DNA from: Bradyrhizobium zhanjiangense
Lineage (GTDB): Bacteria; Pseudomonadota; Alphaproteobacteria; Rhizobiales; Xanthobacteraceae
NCBI RefSeq assembly: GCF_004114935.1
Contig: NZ_CP022221.1
Location: forward strand, 2,191,001 to 2,255,000
Reading direction: 5' to 3'
Length of the DNA stretch: 64,000 bases
Positions within the stretch are counted from its first letter, which is position 1; every line of letters starts with the position of its first letter. Below, in pieces: positions 35,682-44,863 of this stretch. Position numbers and translations under genes: made by a program. The notes beneath the pieces are model-generated. The model made no database searches. It was not told the origin of the DNA and worked only from the letters and a program-made list of their open reading frames with translations.

Positions 35682-37898
35682 ATGATGGGCATTGGCCGAG
35701 CCGGCACGTCGCACGTTGAGCCTGCAGAAGTTGATAGCATATGGGGATCGGGCGGGGAGCCTGGGCCAGCCTCCGGAGAAGCCAGGCAATCTTTCGATTC
35801 CGCCGTGGAGCGGATGCGCTCCGGGTCTCAAGATAGAATGGCGCCGCTCGTTGGCGACCCACCAGCTTCGGATGTGGCATTCCCAACGAAAGACGAGATC
35901 AAGGCAGCCAGGCGACAAATGCGCAGCCTGCTCGAAACCTTTGATGCTTCTCAAAATGAGGCGGCCCAACCCCTGAACCGGTCGGAGGCCCAGGACCTGA
36001 TCGATCAAGTCGTCAAGACAGGCTCGGAAGTTCTGGACTATTATGCAAGCCTCCCCCCCAACCTGGCACACAGGCTTCTTCCCGACGATCAAGCTCGCCG
36101 AGTTCGCCAAAAGACTCTTTCTGCGGGGGACCAATGCAACGCCGTGGCAACCTTGATTGCCCATGAGCTGGAGGCGAGCAGAAGGAAAGCGGCAACAGTG
36201 CTCGAGCGGCTGCGCGAAGCCAACGCTTCGCCCGCCCAGCTGAGCCGAGCGGTATCGACCGTGGCGCAGCGCTACATGGCCTGCATGGAGTGGTGGGGAA
36301 AGAAGGTATTACGCTCGGAACGGATGCGCTCCGTCTGCGCGGCCACCGCCAACTTGCCGGATACCACGCCCGAGATGCTACGCCTGCATACCGGCTGGGC
36401 ACTTTTTACGAAGTGCATGTATCTGCAATCGCGGGTCGCTCTCGCGCAGCTCCTGATCGAATCGCAGGCGAGCACGTTCGAACCAGACTTGAATGACGCC
36501 CTCATCGGTGAGGACGGGCGGGTGCGTCTGCTCGGGACCTTCGTCGATGATGTTTTTCCAGCATTCCTGTCGACGGTCCAAGCCGTTCTGTACAGCGACG
36601 GAGCGGCGCTCGACGCAGAGCACTGCACGGTTCTGGAAGGTGTCATGGAGCGGCTTTCGGAATTTGCGTCAGGAGTGCACGGCATCGTTGCCGGGCTAAG
36701 GGATGACGGAATGGGGGCGGACGTTCCATTGGATCTGTTGGACCGGATCGTAGAAGGTGCCTGGGTCACTGCAAACGAAGTCACGCGCCTTTTGGCTGTG
36801 CAGCCAAAGACGCCCGCCGTGATTGAACCGCTGGCCAGCTGGATACCGGAAAATGCCGGCGTAGTGGCTGAGGGCCAGGCCGCGCGCAGGAAGGGAAGAG
36901 GCAAGCGCGCACCGGGGCCAGGCGAGGGGAGTTCGACGGCTGCGCAGCGCGACCCGCAGCTCGCCAGGCCCGACGCTGCCTCGGCTCCGACAGGTAAGGT
37001 CATCGTCCTCTCGGACCTCGGCACCAAGAAGCTTGCGACCGCGGAGGAGGCGGCACGCGCGCAGGAATCAGCGGACGGCCACCTGGAGATGTGGCAGGCT
37101 CCGCCATCCAGGAAAGCGCTGAGCGGATTGCTCAATCGATTGGACGAGCTGCTGCAGTTCAATCTGCCGGCGCAGCAAAGCGCCGTCTCGCAAGCACGCC
37201 AGATGAAGCCCGAGGACGCTGACCACGTCGTGGGTCTCGTCGTTAAGCGCCTGCAGACGCAAGCCACCGAGATCGAGGCCTGCGTAGCGGCGCTGGAGGA
37301 GCCTCGCCGACGTGGCCTGCTTACGCCTGCGCAGGTGCCCGAAGTGCACGAAAAAATAGTCCGGCTCAAGGCGATGTGGTCCGAGGTGCAGGGACAGGCA
37401 AATTATTTGAATGCGCGGAAGGCAGCGATCACGATGGATTGCATGAAGACCTACGCCTTCCCGTCGCAGAATTACCTTGAATATTTGCGGGCGGCCGGGG
37501 AATTGGCGCCTGCAGATCCACCGTGCGCTCTGAAGGGCGAGCCGGGGACGCTGTTCGAGATCAGGCTTCAGCCCAAGGCGCTGAGCAATGGTAAGATGCC
37601 GAGTCCGGTGTGGGTGCACATCCATACCAAGCGACCGGTACATGCCTGGCAATTGGCAACGCTCGGCGATCGCGAATTCGCCGCTTGCCACGTGAAGTCC
37701 GACGAACAGCGGGGGTACAATCAGCACTGGCAGAGCGCTCGAGCCGCCGAGGGGCACGAGAACGTCGTGATCCACCGCGGCAAGCTCACCCCTGCGTTCT
37801 GTAGGTCCTTGTTGAGCGCCGCCGCTGGCGGCCATCCGTGGCACTCGCTTCCCGATCCGGAGCACGTGTCGGCGCAGATGGCTCGACTAGGAATCTAG
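35682..37898 (+). CDS. Large type III effector candidate, XopP-like, 738 aa
   Basis: ATG 35682 has GGAGG six nt upstream and lies just after a tts box; the frame is open further upstream but that part would precede transcription. No signal peptide or membrane helices. The chain is alpha-helical with repeated helical segments (about 60-330 and 470-600), separated by a basic, Pro/Gly-rich linker (RRKGRGKRAPGPGEG). The C-terminal 130 residues carry KGEPGTLFEIRLQPKALSNG, VWVHIHTKRPVHAWQL, FAACHVKSDEQRGYNQHW. This layout reminds me of the XopP/HLK family of Xanthomonas and Ralstonia effectors, recalled from memory and not checked. Regulation supports secretion. Confidence 0.7.
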   Translation: MMGIGRAGTSHVEPAEVDSIWGSGGEPGPASGEARQSFDSAVERMRSGSQDRMAPLVGDPPASDVAFPTKDEIKAARRQMRSLLETFDASQNEAAQPLNRSEAQDLIDQVVKTGSEVLDYYASLPPNLAHRLLPDDQARRVRQKTLSAGDQCNAVATLIAHELEASRRKAATVLERLREANASPAQLSRAVSTVAQRYMACMEWWGKKVLRSERMRSVCAATANLPDTTPEMLRLHTGWALFTKCMYLQSRVALAQLLIESQASTFEPDLNDALIGEDGRVRLLGTFVDDVFPAFLSTVQAVLYSDGAALDAEHCTVLEGVMERLSEFASGVHGIVAGLRDDGMGADVPLDLLDRIVEGAWVTANEVTRLLAVQPKTPAVIEPLASWIPENAGVVAEGQAARRKGRGKRAPGPGEGSSTAAQRDPQLARPDAASAPTGKVIVLSDLGTKKLATAEEAARAQESADGHLEMWQAPPSRKALSGLLNRLDELLQFNLPAQQSAVSQARQMKPEDADHVVGLVVKRLQTQATEIEACVAALEEPRRRGLLTPAQVPEVHEKIVRLKAMWSEVQGQANYLNARKAAITMDCMKTYAFPSQNYLEYLRAAGELAPADPPCALKGEPGTLFEIRLQPKALSNGKMPSPVWVHIHTKRPVHAWQLATLGDREFAACHVKSDEQRGYNQHWQSARAAEGHENVVIHRGKLTPAFCRSLLSAAAGGHPWHSLPDPEHVSAQMARLGI

Positions 37899-38460
37899 TG
37901 AGCTGATTATCTTGCGGCAGTGTGCTGCGCGGTGGCAGCTTTCATGCCTACAGATCGGCTCGGCGGATTGCCTGGGCAGCACCGAGCCCGTCAGGCTCCA
38001 TCTCGCAAAGCGATGCGGCTTGGGGGAACCCTCGGCGGAGCTTGAGCGGCTTGCGGATCGTCCGGATGCACCGGGAGCTGAGGATCCCGGGCCGCTTTGA
38101 TGAATCGAATCGGGTGGTGCACAACACCGCTGCCTGTTTGCTACTCTTGCATAAGGCTACGACGGCCCCAGCATCCCGCCTCCATGGCCCCCGGAAGATG
38201 CTGGGGCTTGTCGTTTCTTCGTTGAGCGCCTCAAGCCGAGTGACGTCGGAGCTGCTTCTCTTCAACTGACCATGGCGGCGAGCGCTGCCGAAACAATTCC
38301 AGCATATGGGCGTATGGTCAGTCATGTCCCTGCTGTTTTCAGTCACCAACGTTGGGATCGCCGGAACGGTAGGCGATGCTTCCGCAACCCGATAAGCTCG
38401 GTCGCGCTGCCATTGAGCGGTCGGTGGTGACAACAATCGGTATCGAGAGCATGACAACGT
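37899..38460. other. Region downstream of the XopP-like effector
   Basis: No gene seen. It contains the probable terminator at 38165-38218. Confidence 0.4.
38165..38218 (+). terminator. Hairpin terminator downstream of the XopP-like effector
   Basis: GCCCCAGCAT and ATGCTGGGGC form a perfect 10-bp stem with a 23-nt loop, followed by TTGTCGTTTCTT. The T tract is imperfect, so termination is likely but not certain. Confidence 0.55.
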
Positions 38461-38757
38461 TTACAGCTCGATGCCGTGTGTCCCAAACACCCATTGCATG
38501 AGCTCGGTTTTGATCTCGCGGGCAATCATTTGAGATCCGACCGCCCGCTCGGCATCGGCATAGCCCGTTGGGCCCTCTTTGGTGAGCCGTTGGTTCAGGC
38601 GAGTTTGAAACTCCTCGCCCATCTCATCGACGAGCCGCTCCTCCATTTCTGCATGGTTTTCGGGGGCAATGCGCCTCAGCACCGTCTCCCAAGCTTGCCA
38701 ACACTTCGCCAGATAGTTCGCAAAGCCGCTACCCTCCTGGTCCCGCGCTGTCGCCAC
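38461..38757 (-). CDS. Hypothetical protein, 98 aa
   Basis: The frame starts at GTG 38757 without a clear ribosome site. The product is charged and helical (NHAEMEERLVDEMGEEFQTR, then SQMIAREIKTELMQWVFG), with no signal or membrane segment. I do not recognise the family. The frame continues upstream of the GTG to a TGA at 38781-38783, and beyond that stop the same frame is again open to 39059. It could therefore be the 3' part of a longer gene broken by a stop codon. Confidence 0.45.
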   Translation of the reverse strand: MATARDQEGSGFANYLAKCWQAWETVLRRIAPENHAEMEERLVDEMGEEFQTRLNQRLTKEGPTGYADAERAVGSQMIAREIKTELMQWVFGTHGIEL

Positions 38758-39062
38758 GGCTCGGTGCTTTGCGGTTTGGCCTAGAGCTCAGCCGAACAAA
38801 GACGCCGTAGTCCTTCTCGGCCACCTAGAACTCGCTTGCCCAGCTCGTCCGAAAGTGCCGCAGGGGCCATTAGGAGCGCTCTTCGGGTCTCGAACCGGTG
38901 CAATTCACTGCGTCCCAGGCCACAAGCCAAGTCCGGGTACAATACGCGGTAATGCGAGTCCTCCGAGAAATGCGCGGACCACTTTGAGGCGGGGAGAGGG
39001 GGACCACAAACGGCTTCGCTTGTTCTTCGCGGCTCAATCAAACCCGCGGAGATGTCCAAACT

Positions 39063-39110
39063 TATTCATTCCGTAGATAGAACCAATCACGAAAATCAAT
39101 TTTATCATCG
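39063..39110 (+). promoter_or_regulatory. Probable nod box upstream of the secreted peptide gene
   Basis: The 5' half TATTCATTCCGTAGAT matches YATCCAY-N2-YRYRGAT at all but one defined position. The 3' half ATCACGAAAATCAATTTTAT matches ATCNAAACAATCRATTTTAC at about 16 of 20. It is on the plus strand and ends 60 nt before the ATG at 39171. The invariant GAT after ATC-N9 is AAT here, so it is a slightly degenerate box. Confidence 0.65.
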
Positions 39111-39170
39111 CGGGGTCGTCATATAGGACCGTAGAGGACGGCTGGGCCTATACAAGGGAAGGACTCTCGA

Positions 39171-39377
39171 ATGAAAAAATTGCTGTTTGTAGCTGCGAGC
39201 GTCGTCGCGCTTGCAACGGCGGCGGTGCCGACTTTTGTCGCTGAGGTCGCCGCGCAACCGGTCGACGCCAATGTGCAGGTAGCCGATACATCATATCCTG
39301 AATGCGAGGAGGACCCGTTGGAGGGTATCTGCGATCTCTTCTTTTGCTTGACCGACCCCGCGTGCGTGAAGCCCTGA
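39171..39377 (+). CDS. Small secreted four-cysteine peptide, 68 aa
   Basis: ATG 39171 follows AAGGGAAGGA. The peptide has a textbook signal sequence (MKKLLFVAASVVALATAA, cleavage probably after VAA near residue 28), leaving a mature acidic peptide of about 40 residues. Four cysteines lie in its last 25 residues with spacing C-X8-C-X4-C-X5-C (first Cys in PECEEDP, last in DPACVKP), enough for two disulfides. No family recognised. Because of the nod box 60 nt upstream it may be made in response to flavonoids at the start of the symbiosis and released into the periplasm or outside. Confidence 0.75.
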   Translation: MKKLLFVAASVVALATAAVPTFVAEVAAQPVDANVQVADTSYPECEEDPLEGICDLFFCLTDPACVKP

Positions 39378-40064
39378 CAACGGAAAGCAGACCAAGAAGA
39401 GAATGAGGATAGAGGCCTCCTACACCGACCGCTCGTGGAGACAGCGGTCGCGTCCTCTTCGCGCCCTGCAGACGATGCACGGCGCGCCATGTTCGGTGTT
39501 CTCTTAGGTGACAATTCCGCCCGAGCAGGGCGACACATCGAGGTGAGACTAGTCAGGCGAGCACTGCTGACGCAGCTCTTGCCCTATAATTGCTAACTCG
39601 GTTGGGAGCACCGGGAAAACAATCAGCGCCAAAGCCGCTGGTGCCAGGCTCATACTCAGTCTACAAAATACGTGGCCGGGCAATGGGTGTTCGGTTTTAC
39701 AGCTAACAATGAGAATTGCTGAAGTTGATATCTGAGAGCTCTGTTGAAGCTGGCGCGGTTACCATCGATCTGGCACGCCTTCGTGTGCGGGGCGTACCAT
39801 GCTGCTCTTTCAGCCGATGGCTCCAAACCCATCATTCGCAATGGGCCCTTCACGCCTTTCGATGTCAGCGTCTGAGAACCTCGGCAGATGGACCGCGCGC
39901 CACGATCTGATGGCGGACTGAGGAAAGAGTACGCGCGCGTGAGCGATGCGAAGTTCGGATGACGAGGTTGTCCTGCTTGGCGCACGCCTGTAGGCGATAG
40001 GGCCGGGACAAGAAGGGGTGCTTACTTGCTCTCTTCACTTACTCGCTAACACCGCCGAGGCGGT
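39378..40064. other. Intergenic stretch with no gene seen
   Basis: About 690 bp without a supported gene. A small inverted repeat (GACCGCT / AGCGGTC) at about 39429-39451 could terminate the secreted-peptide transcript. Confidence 0.4.
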
Positions 40065-40322
40065 TTGGGAGAATCCGGTGAGCAAGGCTCGCGAGTTTAT
40101 CGATTTGGCGTAGACTGCGTTCACGCGGTCGAGCAGTATCGAACGGCTGGCGCATCACAGGATGTGGATGAGCTCACCTGGCCCATTATCGAGCCTGCAG
40201 GGCATGGTATTTCGGAAGCTGACTTGCACGCTGTGATCGGTGATATGTCCCGCTACATCGCAGACCAACTCAAAGCAGTGAACAAAGCTGACAGCGAATG
40301 GGGTAAAGCGACCCAGCTATAG
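40065..40322 (+). CDS. Hypothetical protein, 85 aa (weak)
   Basis: A frame from TTG 40065. The last 40 residues look protein-like and helical (GISEADLHAVIGDMSRYIAD, QLKAVNKADSEW). No ribosome site, no family recognised, no partner nearby. It may be a real small gene or a fragment. Confidence 0.3.
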   Translation: MGESGEQGSRVYRFGVDCVHAVEQYRTAGASQDVDELTWPIIEPAGHGISEADLHAVIGDMSRYIADQLKAVNKADSEWGKATQL

Positions 40323-40534
40323 CGGACCATTCTTCAGGAGGAAACGAACAGTTTGAGAGCCAACGCAAATTCAACAAGAAGGCTCGGTTGGACACGGGCT
40401 TCGTGCACGCGAATGCTGCATCAAGACAACTGTTCCCCATCTCTCAGGCCGATCTACATCAGTGCCAACGGTGTGAGGCGGCCGCGATATAGCGGGAAGG
40501 GACCCGTTTAGTTCGTCCAGCGCTATCACGGGCT

Positions 40535-41854
40535 TCACTTGTTCGCAACGCTCTTAAGTTTCGGCGGTGCGGTTTCGGGCATCATAAGCATGGCACAGAG
40601 CCCGGCTGCGCTAGCGGCAAGCATATACCAGGCCGGCGCCAGCGCGTTCCCGGTTGCGTGGATCAGCCAGGCGACGACGGGTTGAGCGGTGCCCCCGAAG
40701 ATCGCTATCGCAAAAGCGTAAATCGTCGCGAACGCGCTACCGCGAATGTTCTTGGGCAAACCTTCGGTCATACTCACATAGAAGACACTATACGGAATCG
40801 TTCCGATGAGGGTGAGGGCGCCGAGGCCTCCAAGAAGTGCGAGGGCACTGCGGCTCTCTGCGATCCACAAGAACACCGGATAGGTCATCAGCAACGCAGT
40901 GATTTGCGGCCATATCATGATGTGACGGCGTCCGAGCCGGTCCGCGAGCCAACCGCCCAGCAGTGCGGCAGCAATTCCTACCGTATTGCTGACGAGCGGG
41001 GTCGCAAAGGCGAGAGGCGCGGAAACTTGAAGGGTGTTCAGCGCATAGGTGGTCATATATCCCGTGACGTAGGTGATAATCGTGCAGCTGGCCAAGATGA
41101 CGAATCCCAGGCTCATGATGCGGCGAGCGGCAGGCGATCTCCTTACAGGCTGGACGACGGGAGGTGGGACTTCGGGGCGGTGCAACGTTTCGGGCAAGGC
41201 GCTCCGCAACCAAAGTCCGAAGGGCAGCGTACCGGCGCCGAGCAAAAGCGCGATCCGCCATCCGTACGCATTGAGTGCCTCGCTTGTCATGGTGAGGGAG
41301 AGTATTTCCCCAACCAACGCTCCGGCCGTCGCAGCTATCTGTTGGCTCGCAGGCTGAAACGAGACAGCAAGACCGCGGGCTTGCGCCGGGGCCGATTCCA
41401 TCAAGTAGGCAGTAGTCGGACCGACTTCACCTCCGAGAGCGAACCCCTGCAGCAAACGTGCGAAAATGGCCAGTGACGGAGCGGCAATTCCTATTGTCTC
41501 ATACGAAGGGGTCACAGCCAATACAAGTATCGCCGCGCTCATCATGGCAAAGCTGGCGGTCATCGCGGGCCGGCGCCCGACTCGATCCGAGTACGAGCCG
41601 AGCACGATGGCCCCGATCGGTCTGGTCACAAAACCCGCGCCAAACGTCGCGAGCGACAGCATGAGGCTGGCGAACGGGTCCCTCGCCGGGAAGAACGCCT
41701 GACCGATCTGGATCGCGAAAAAGCTATAGGTCCCGAAGTCATAAAATTCGAGAATATTGCCGATCGTTGCGCTTAACACGGCGCGGCTCGTCAAGCGTTC
41801 GTCTGCCGGAACGAGGGCCGGCTCCAGCTCCTCTTGAGTAAATTGCCTGGCCAT
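40535..41854 (-). CDS. MFS transporter, metabolite:proton symporter (MHS) family
   Basis: 439 residues from ATG 41854; the frame is open further upstream but the extension is Arg-rich and has no membrane character. Twelve hydrophobic helices. MHS-type landmarks: SATIGNILEFYDFGTYSFFA at the first helix, the loop-2 motif GSYSDRVGRRPAM, RLLQGFALGGEVGPTTAYLM and SFQPASQQIAATAGALVGEI. Relatives import citrate, alpha-ketoglutarate, shikimate or betaine-type compounds. The substrate cannot be told, though dicarboxylate-like compounds would suit a nodule setting. Not part of an obvious operon. Confidence 0.88.
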   Translation of the reverse strand: MARQFTQEELEPALVPADERLTSRAVLSATIGNILEFYDFGTYSFFAIQIGQAFFPARDPFASLMLSLATFGAGFVTRPIGAIVLGSYSDRVGRRPAMTASFAMMSAAILVLAVTPSYETIGIAAPSLAIFARLLQGFALGGEVGPTTAYLMESAPAQARGLAVSFQPASQQIAATAGALVGEILSLTMTSEALNAYGWRIALLLGAGTLPFGLWLRSALPETLHRPEVPPPVVQPVRRSPAARRIMSLGFVILASCTIITYVTGYMTTYALNTLQVSAPLAFATPLVSNTVGIAAALLGGWLADRLGRRHIMIWPQITALLMTYPVFLWIAESRSALALLGGLGALTLIGTIPYSVFYVSMTEGLPKNIRGSAFATIYAFAIAIFGGTAQPVVAWLIHATGNALAPAWYMLAASAAGLCAMLMMPETAPPKLKSVANK

Positions 41855-42430
41855 CCTCGACCTGTCTGGAGCGCGATCCCTAGCCCAAACATTTCGACCA
41901 GGCGGGTCGCGCACGTTGCATTCCACTTGCCGCACTCGTCTCCAGCTTGATGACCTGGCACGGCCAATGCGCCAGTCCACATGTAGCCCGAACGTGTCAC
42001 GACGAAGCTCATGATACCGTGTGCAATAAAAATGCCTGCCTCTTGCGGCCCCATTCAACCCTTGAATTGATCGCGGCCCTGCCAGCAAAGACACATAAGA
42101 GAACCAGCTGCAGTTGTCGGGCGGCCGCAGACATTGCGCTGCTGTGTAGTGGCGAGTTTGCGACAAAATTGGCGGGCGCTAAGCAGGTGGCGCCTGCTCT
42201 GATCTGGCGATCGCCGCCGTGAGGAAGCGCGACCGGCGACGACTCGAGCCGCGACATCGTGCGCTCGTCGGCTGGGTCATGGGGCGGCGTGCTTAGAGGG
42301 CGCGGGCGCCGACGCGAACTCAGGCTTGGCTCGGCGTGCCGGCATAGGAATAAAGCTAACCCGGACGCCAACAAGAACGCCGGGTTCCAGCGTCTAACCC
42401 ACTCCGTCGTGGCAGGCTCGACAGTGCGGT
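41855..42430. other. Upstream region of the MHS transporter
   Basis: About 575 bp with no supported gene on either strand. Confidence 0.4.
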
Positions 42431-42634
42431 CTAATGTTCGGAGCAATCGGGGCAGATGTCGCCGATTGAGGCCAAAACGTCACGCAGCTCGGCGAGAGCC
42501 TCCTCGGGGGAGAATCTCTGCGGGTTATCGAAGCGGGTTAGACCGAAGGCGCGCTCGCGCGCATCTGGATCGGCTCGATCCTGCATCCAGCCGTGCTTCT
42601 CGGATTCACGAATGGCGCCGGCCTCCTTCAGCAA
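42431..42634 (-). CDS. Small conserved-looking protein, possibly 5'-truncated, 67 aa
   Basis: The product reads LLKEAGAIRESEKHGWMQDR, ADPDARERAFGLTRF, LAELRDVLASIGDICPDCSE. I believe this type of short protein (EKHGWMxDRADPxARERA) recurs in Bradyrhizobium genomes, function unknown. The only start is TTG 42634, three codons after an in-frame TAG, so the original start may have been lost. A CPDC pair near the end could bind metal. The divergent GH12 gene starts 180 nt away. Confidence 0.5.
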   Translation of the reverse strand: MLKEAGAIRESEKHGWMQDRADPDARERAFGLTRFDNPQRFSPEEALAELRDVLASIGDICPDCSEH

Positions 42635-42752
42635 GCAGATCGCCTACCCACGGAGCGTGCGGATCGCGGGCCGACTTGCTTTCGTGCAGCACGATCGCGT
42701 CGCATTGATAGCTTGATCTGCGTTTTGAAGCCGTCGCGAGGCACGCGAACAC

Positions 42753-42768
42753 TGGCACCACTTTTGCT
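42753..42768 (+). promoter_or_regulatory. Sigma-54 promoter of the GH12 gene
   Basis: TGGCACCACTTTTGCT has GG at 42754-42755 and GC at 42766-42767 with ten bases between, a perfect -24/-12 element. It lies 45 nt before the ATG at 42813. No TGT-N10-ACA site is evident in the 150 bp upstream. Confidence 0.82.
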
Positions 42769-42812
42769 CGCTTCTGGGGCGCTGACGGGCAGATCTCAGT
42801 TGGAGATTTAGA

Positions 42813-43553
42813 ATGTCTGAGTTGTCGAAGCGGAACGTTGTTGCGCTGCCCTTTGTGGCCATGATTGGGTTATTCCCGGCATCCGCGAAAGCGCCGATCT
42901 GGAGTTCGAGCGATCGATACGGCACCTATTCGCTTGATGGCTATTCCTGGAATAACGACGTATATGGCCAAGGTGCTGGCCCTCAGACGATCTCTGTACA
43001 TGCGGTCGATCGATGGAGTGTGTGGTCGAACCATCCTGATACCGGCGGCATCAAGAGCTATCCCCACGAGGCGTTCAATGTTGGTAAACGGCTGAGCGCG
43101 ATCAAGACCCTGACTTCTCGCTTCGATCAGAGCGTCCCGGCTCGCGGCCGTTGGAACTTCGCGTACGACATTTGGGACAGCTCGAATGCCTATGAGATAA
43201 TGCTCTGGACCAATTACACCGGGAATCCCGATGGAAGTGGCGATGTCAAGCCCATTTCTTACAACTACACTTCCACAGGGGGAGCCGCGATTCCAGTCTA
43301 CATAGGCGTCGACGTGGGAGGGGCGACTTGGAATGTGTTTGAAGGCTGGAACAACCACAAGGTCATCTCGTTCCTGCGTACGTCCAAGGCCAACGCAGAG
43401 ACCGTGGACATCAAGAGTATCCTGCTATGGATAAAGTCGAAAGGGTATTTCGGCGATATAGTCGTCGGCAGCGTCCAATATGGTGTTGAGATAACCTCAG
43501 CCCCAGGCGGCCTAAACTTCGACGTCAACCATTGGGCCGTGACCTCGAAGTGA
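42813..43553 (+). CDS. Secreted GH12 glycoside hydrolase (endoglucanase/xyloglucanase type)
   Basis: 246 residues with an N-terminal export signal (7-26, ending ASA). GH12 enzymes are beta-jelly-rolls that cleave beta-1,4-glucan or xyloglucan with retention. The nucleophile motif EIMLW is at 128-132 (Glu128, preceded by DIWDSSNAY), and the acid/base Glu226 is in VQYGVEITSAPGGL. Aromatic residues for glucan stacking are plentiful (SLDGYSWNNDVYG). Length is normal and both catalytic acids are kept, so it should be active. A sigma-54 promoter 45 nt upstream suggests expression under NifA or another sigma-54 activator, plausibly for remodelling plant wall during infection or in the nodule. Confidence 0.87.
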   Translation: MSELSKRNVVALPFVAMIGLFPASAKAPIWSSSDRYGTYSLDGYSWNNDVYGQGAGPQTISVHAVDRWSVWSNHPDTGGIKSYPHEAFNVGKRLSAIKTLTSRFDQSVPARGRWNFAYDIWDSSNAYEIMLWTNYTGNPDGSGDVKPISYNYTSTGGAAIPVYIGVDVGGATWNVFEGWNNHKVISFLRTSKANAETVDIKSILLWIKSKGYFGDIVVGSVQYGVEITSAPGGLNFDVNHWAVTSK

Positions 43554-43836
43554 CTGCTTCGTGGCGCCATAGAACCCGAGCGCCGTATCTCCGCGCTCCG
43601 CGTAGTTCGCCGCTTCGGCAGTGTGGCTGACTCGCAATGCCTTTCCGAAGCGGCTTGATGCTGCGGCCCATAGCACAAACCCACTGCTGCGGTTCGATCG
43701 AGCAGTTCGTGTGTCGGGTTGCCTACATTGAGGTCTCGAATACGCTCCGAGTGGAGGGAAGGCAACCATATGAGAACGTCAGTCATTACCGCATATCCGC
43801 GGCACACTCCCTTCAACCGCGGGGGCCGCCGCGTCC
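43554..43836. other. Spacer before the truncated MFS gene
   Basis: No intact gene. A minus-strand frame (43512-43769) contains a protein-like run with FVLWAAASSRFG and AEAANYAERGDTALGFYG but overlaps the GH12 3' end and has no recognisable family. Confidence 0.35.
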
Positions 43837-44863
43837 TGCTCGGTGGCCAATTCCTTCGGCTTCACTTGTGGATCGATGGAGCCTCAATCGTCTCGGGCTG
43901 AGGCGTTCATGGATCCTGTTGACCCAAGTCGCCAGTACCATTGTGCTGGCAGCAATGGCATTCTTGAACCCGAAGACCGATTTCGCGTCGATTTTTCTGG
44001 TTTCTCTCGCGCTTGCAACCATTGCCGCCACACAGCGGATCGCAACTTTGGGCTACATAGCGGAAGCTCTCGATTCCGGCGAGCGGCCGCTCGGGGCCGC
44101 GTTGCTCGGTTGGGGCCGGGCTATCGGCCATGTGATCGGTGGGGCCGTCTGCCTCCAATTGGTCGAGATGGTTGGTTGGCGTCCAGCTTTGTTGGTTTTA
44201 GCGCTGCTGCTAGCCATTTTCGCTGGATGGGTGTTTGCGATTTCTGAACCGCTCCATCGTAGAGACCGATGGAGCTCGCCGCAGCGCCTGTCGATCTTCG
44301 GGGTCTTTCGTTACAATGGCCTGTGGACGACGGCCGCATTGATCGCACCCGGCGTTGTTGGGATCGCTGTGGCGTTCGCGACGGTGCAGTTACGGCTCGT
44401 TGACCTCGGCTTTGCCGCTGCAGACATCGGATGGATCGGAGCTCTCTCGAACGTATTGACGTATACGATCGTTGCGCCGCTGACCAGCGCCATCCTCGGC
44501 CGAATGGCGCCGCACCGGGGTTTGATCTGGGGCTGCGCAGTGATGGCCATCAGTTTTGGCACACTTGCGATGATCGACCGCTACGTCAGCGTTCGCGTGA
44601 GCGCCGTAGCGAGCGTTGGGATCGTATTCGCGGCACTCGCTGTTCAGCATGTTACATTCACGAACTGGTTTCTCGGGCTCGCCCGGCCGGGGAAGGCGGG
44701 AACAGATGTCACGTTCCTGACTTCAATGATGTCGGCATTCGCGTTAGTGGGCTTCGCAGCGAGCGGCTTTGTCGCGGCGAGATTAGGCTACGGGGTCACG
44801 CTGATATTGCCGGGCCTCGGCTATGCTTTATCAGCCTTGCTCGGTGCGGCATTGCTCCGCTAA
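43837..44863 (+). pseudogene. MFS transporter lacking its N-terminal helices (RhtX/AmpG-like)
   Basis: The frame carries about 330 residues of a 12-helix MFS protein, beginning at SASLVDRWSLNRLGLRRSWI, which is the loop between helices 2 and 3 in siderophore/AmpG-type permeases. It then runs intact through ten helices to the stop (ALSALLGAALLR). The region that should encode helices 1-2 is absent: the frame upstream is Arg/Pro-rich and not membrane-like. The break lies close to 43830. So the gene appears 5'-truncated and is probably inactive, perhaps by recombination together with the neighbouring GH12 locus. Confidence 0.65.

Noticed and set aside
36272..37369. 365-codon minus-strand frame opposite the XopP-like effector
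   Set aside because: Long only because of GC-rich codon bias on the opposite strand; Ser/Arg-rich with no ribosome site.
39771..39790. TGGCACGCCTTCGTGTGC as a sigma-54 promoter
   Set aside because: The -12 GC is displaced; spacing is wrong.
40195..40225. GTCAGCTTCCGAAATACC on the minus strand as a possible tts box
   Set aside because: Only the first arm matches; second arm and tail do not, and no gene lies downstream on that strand.
41948..41968. TGGCACGGCCAATGCG as a sigma-54 promoter
   Set aside because: GG-N10-GC spacing is right but the -12 element is ATGC, and there is no gene or activator site in position.
41855..42166. Extended N-terminus of the MHS transporter from 42166
   Set aside because: The extension is Arg/Cys-rich and not membrane-like; MHS proteins begin close to the ATG at 41854.
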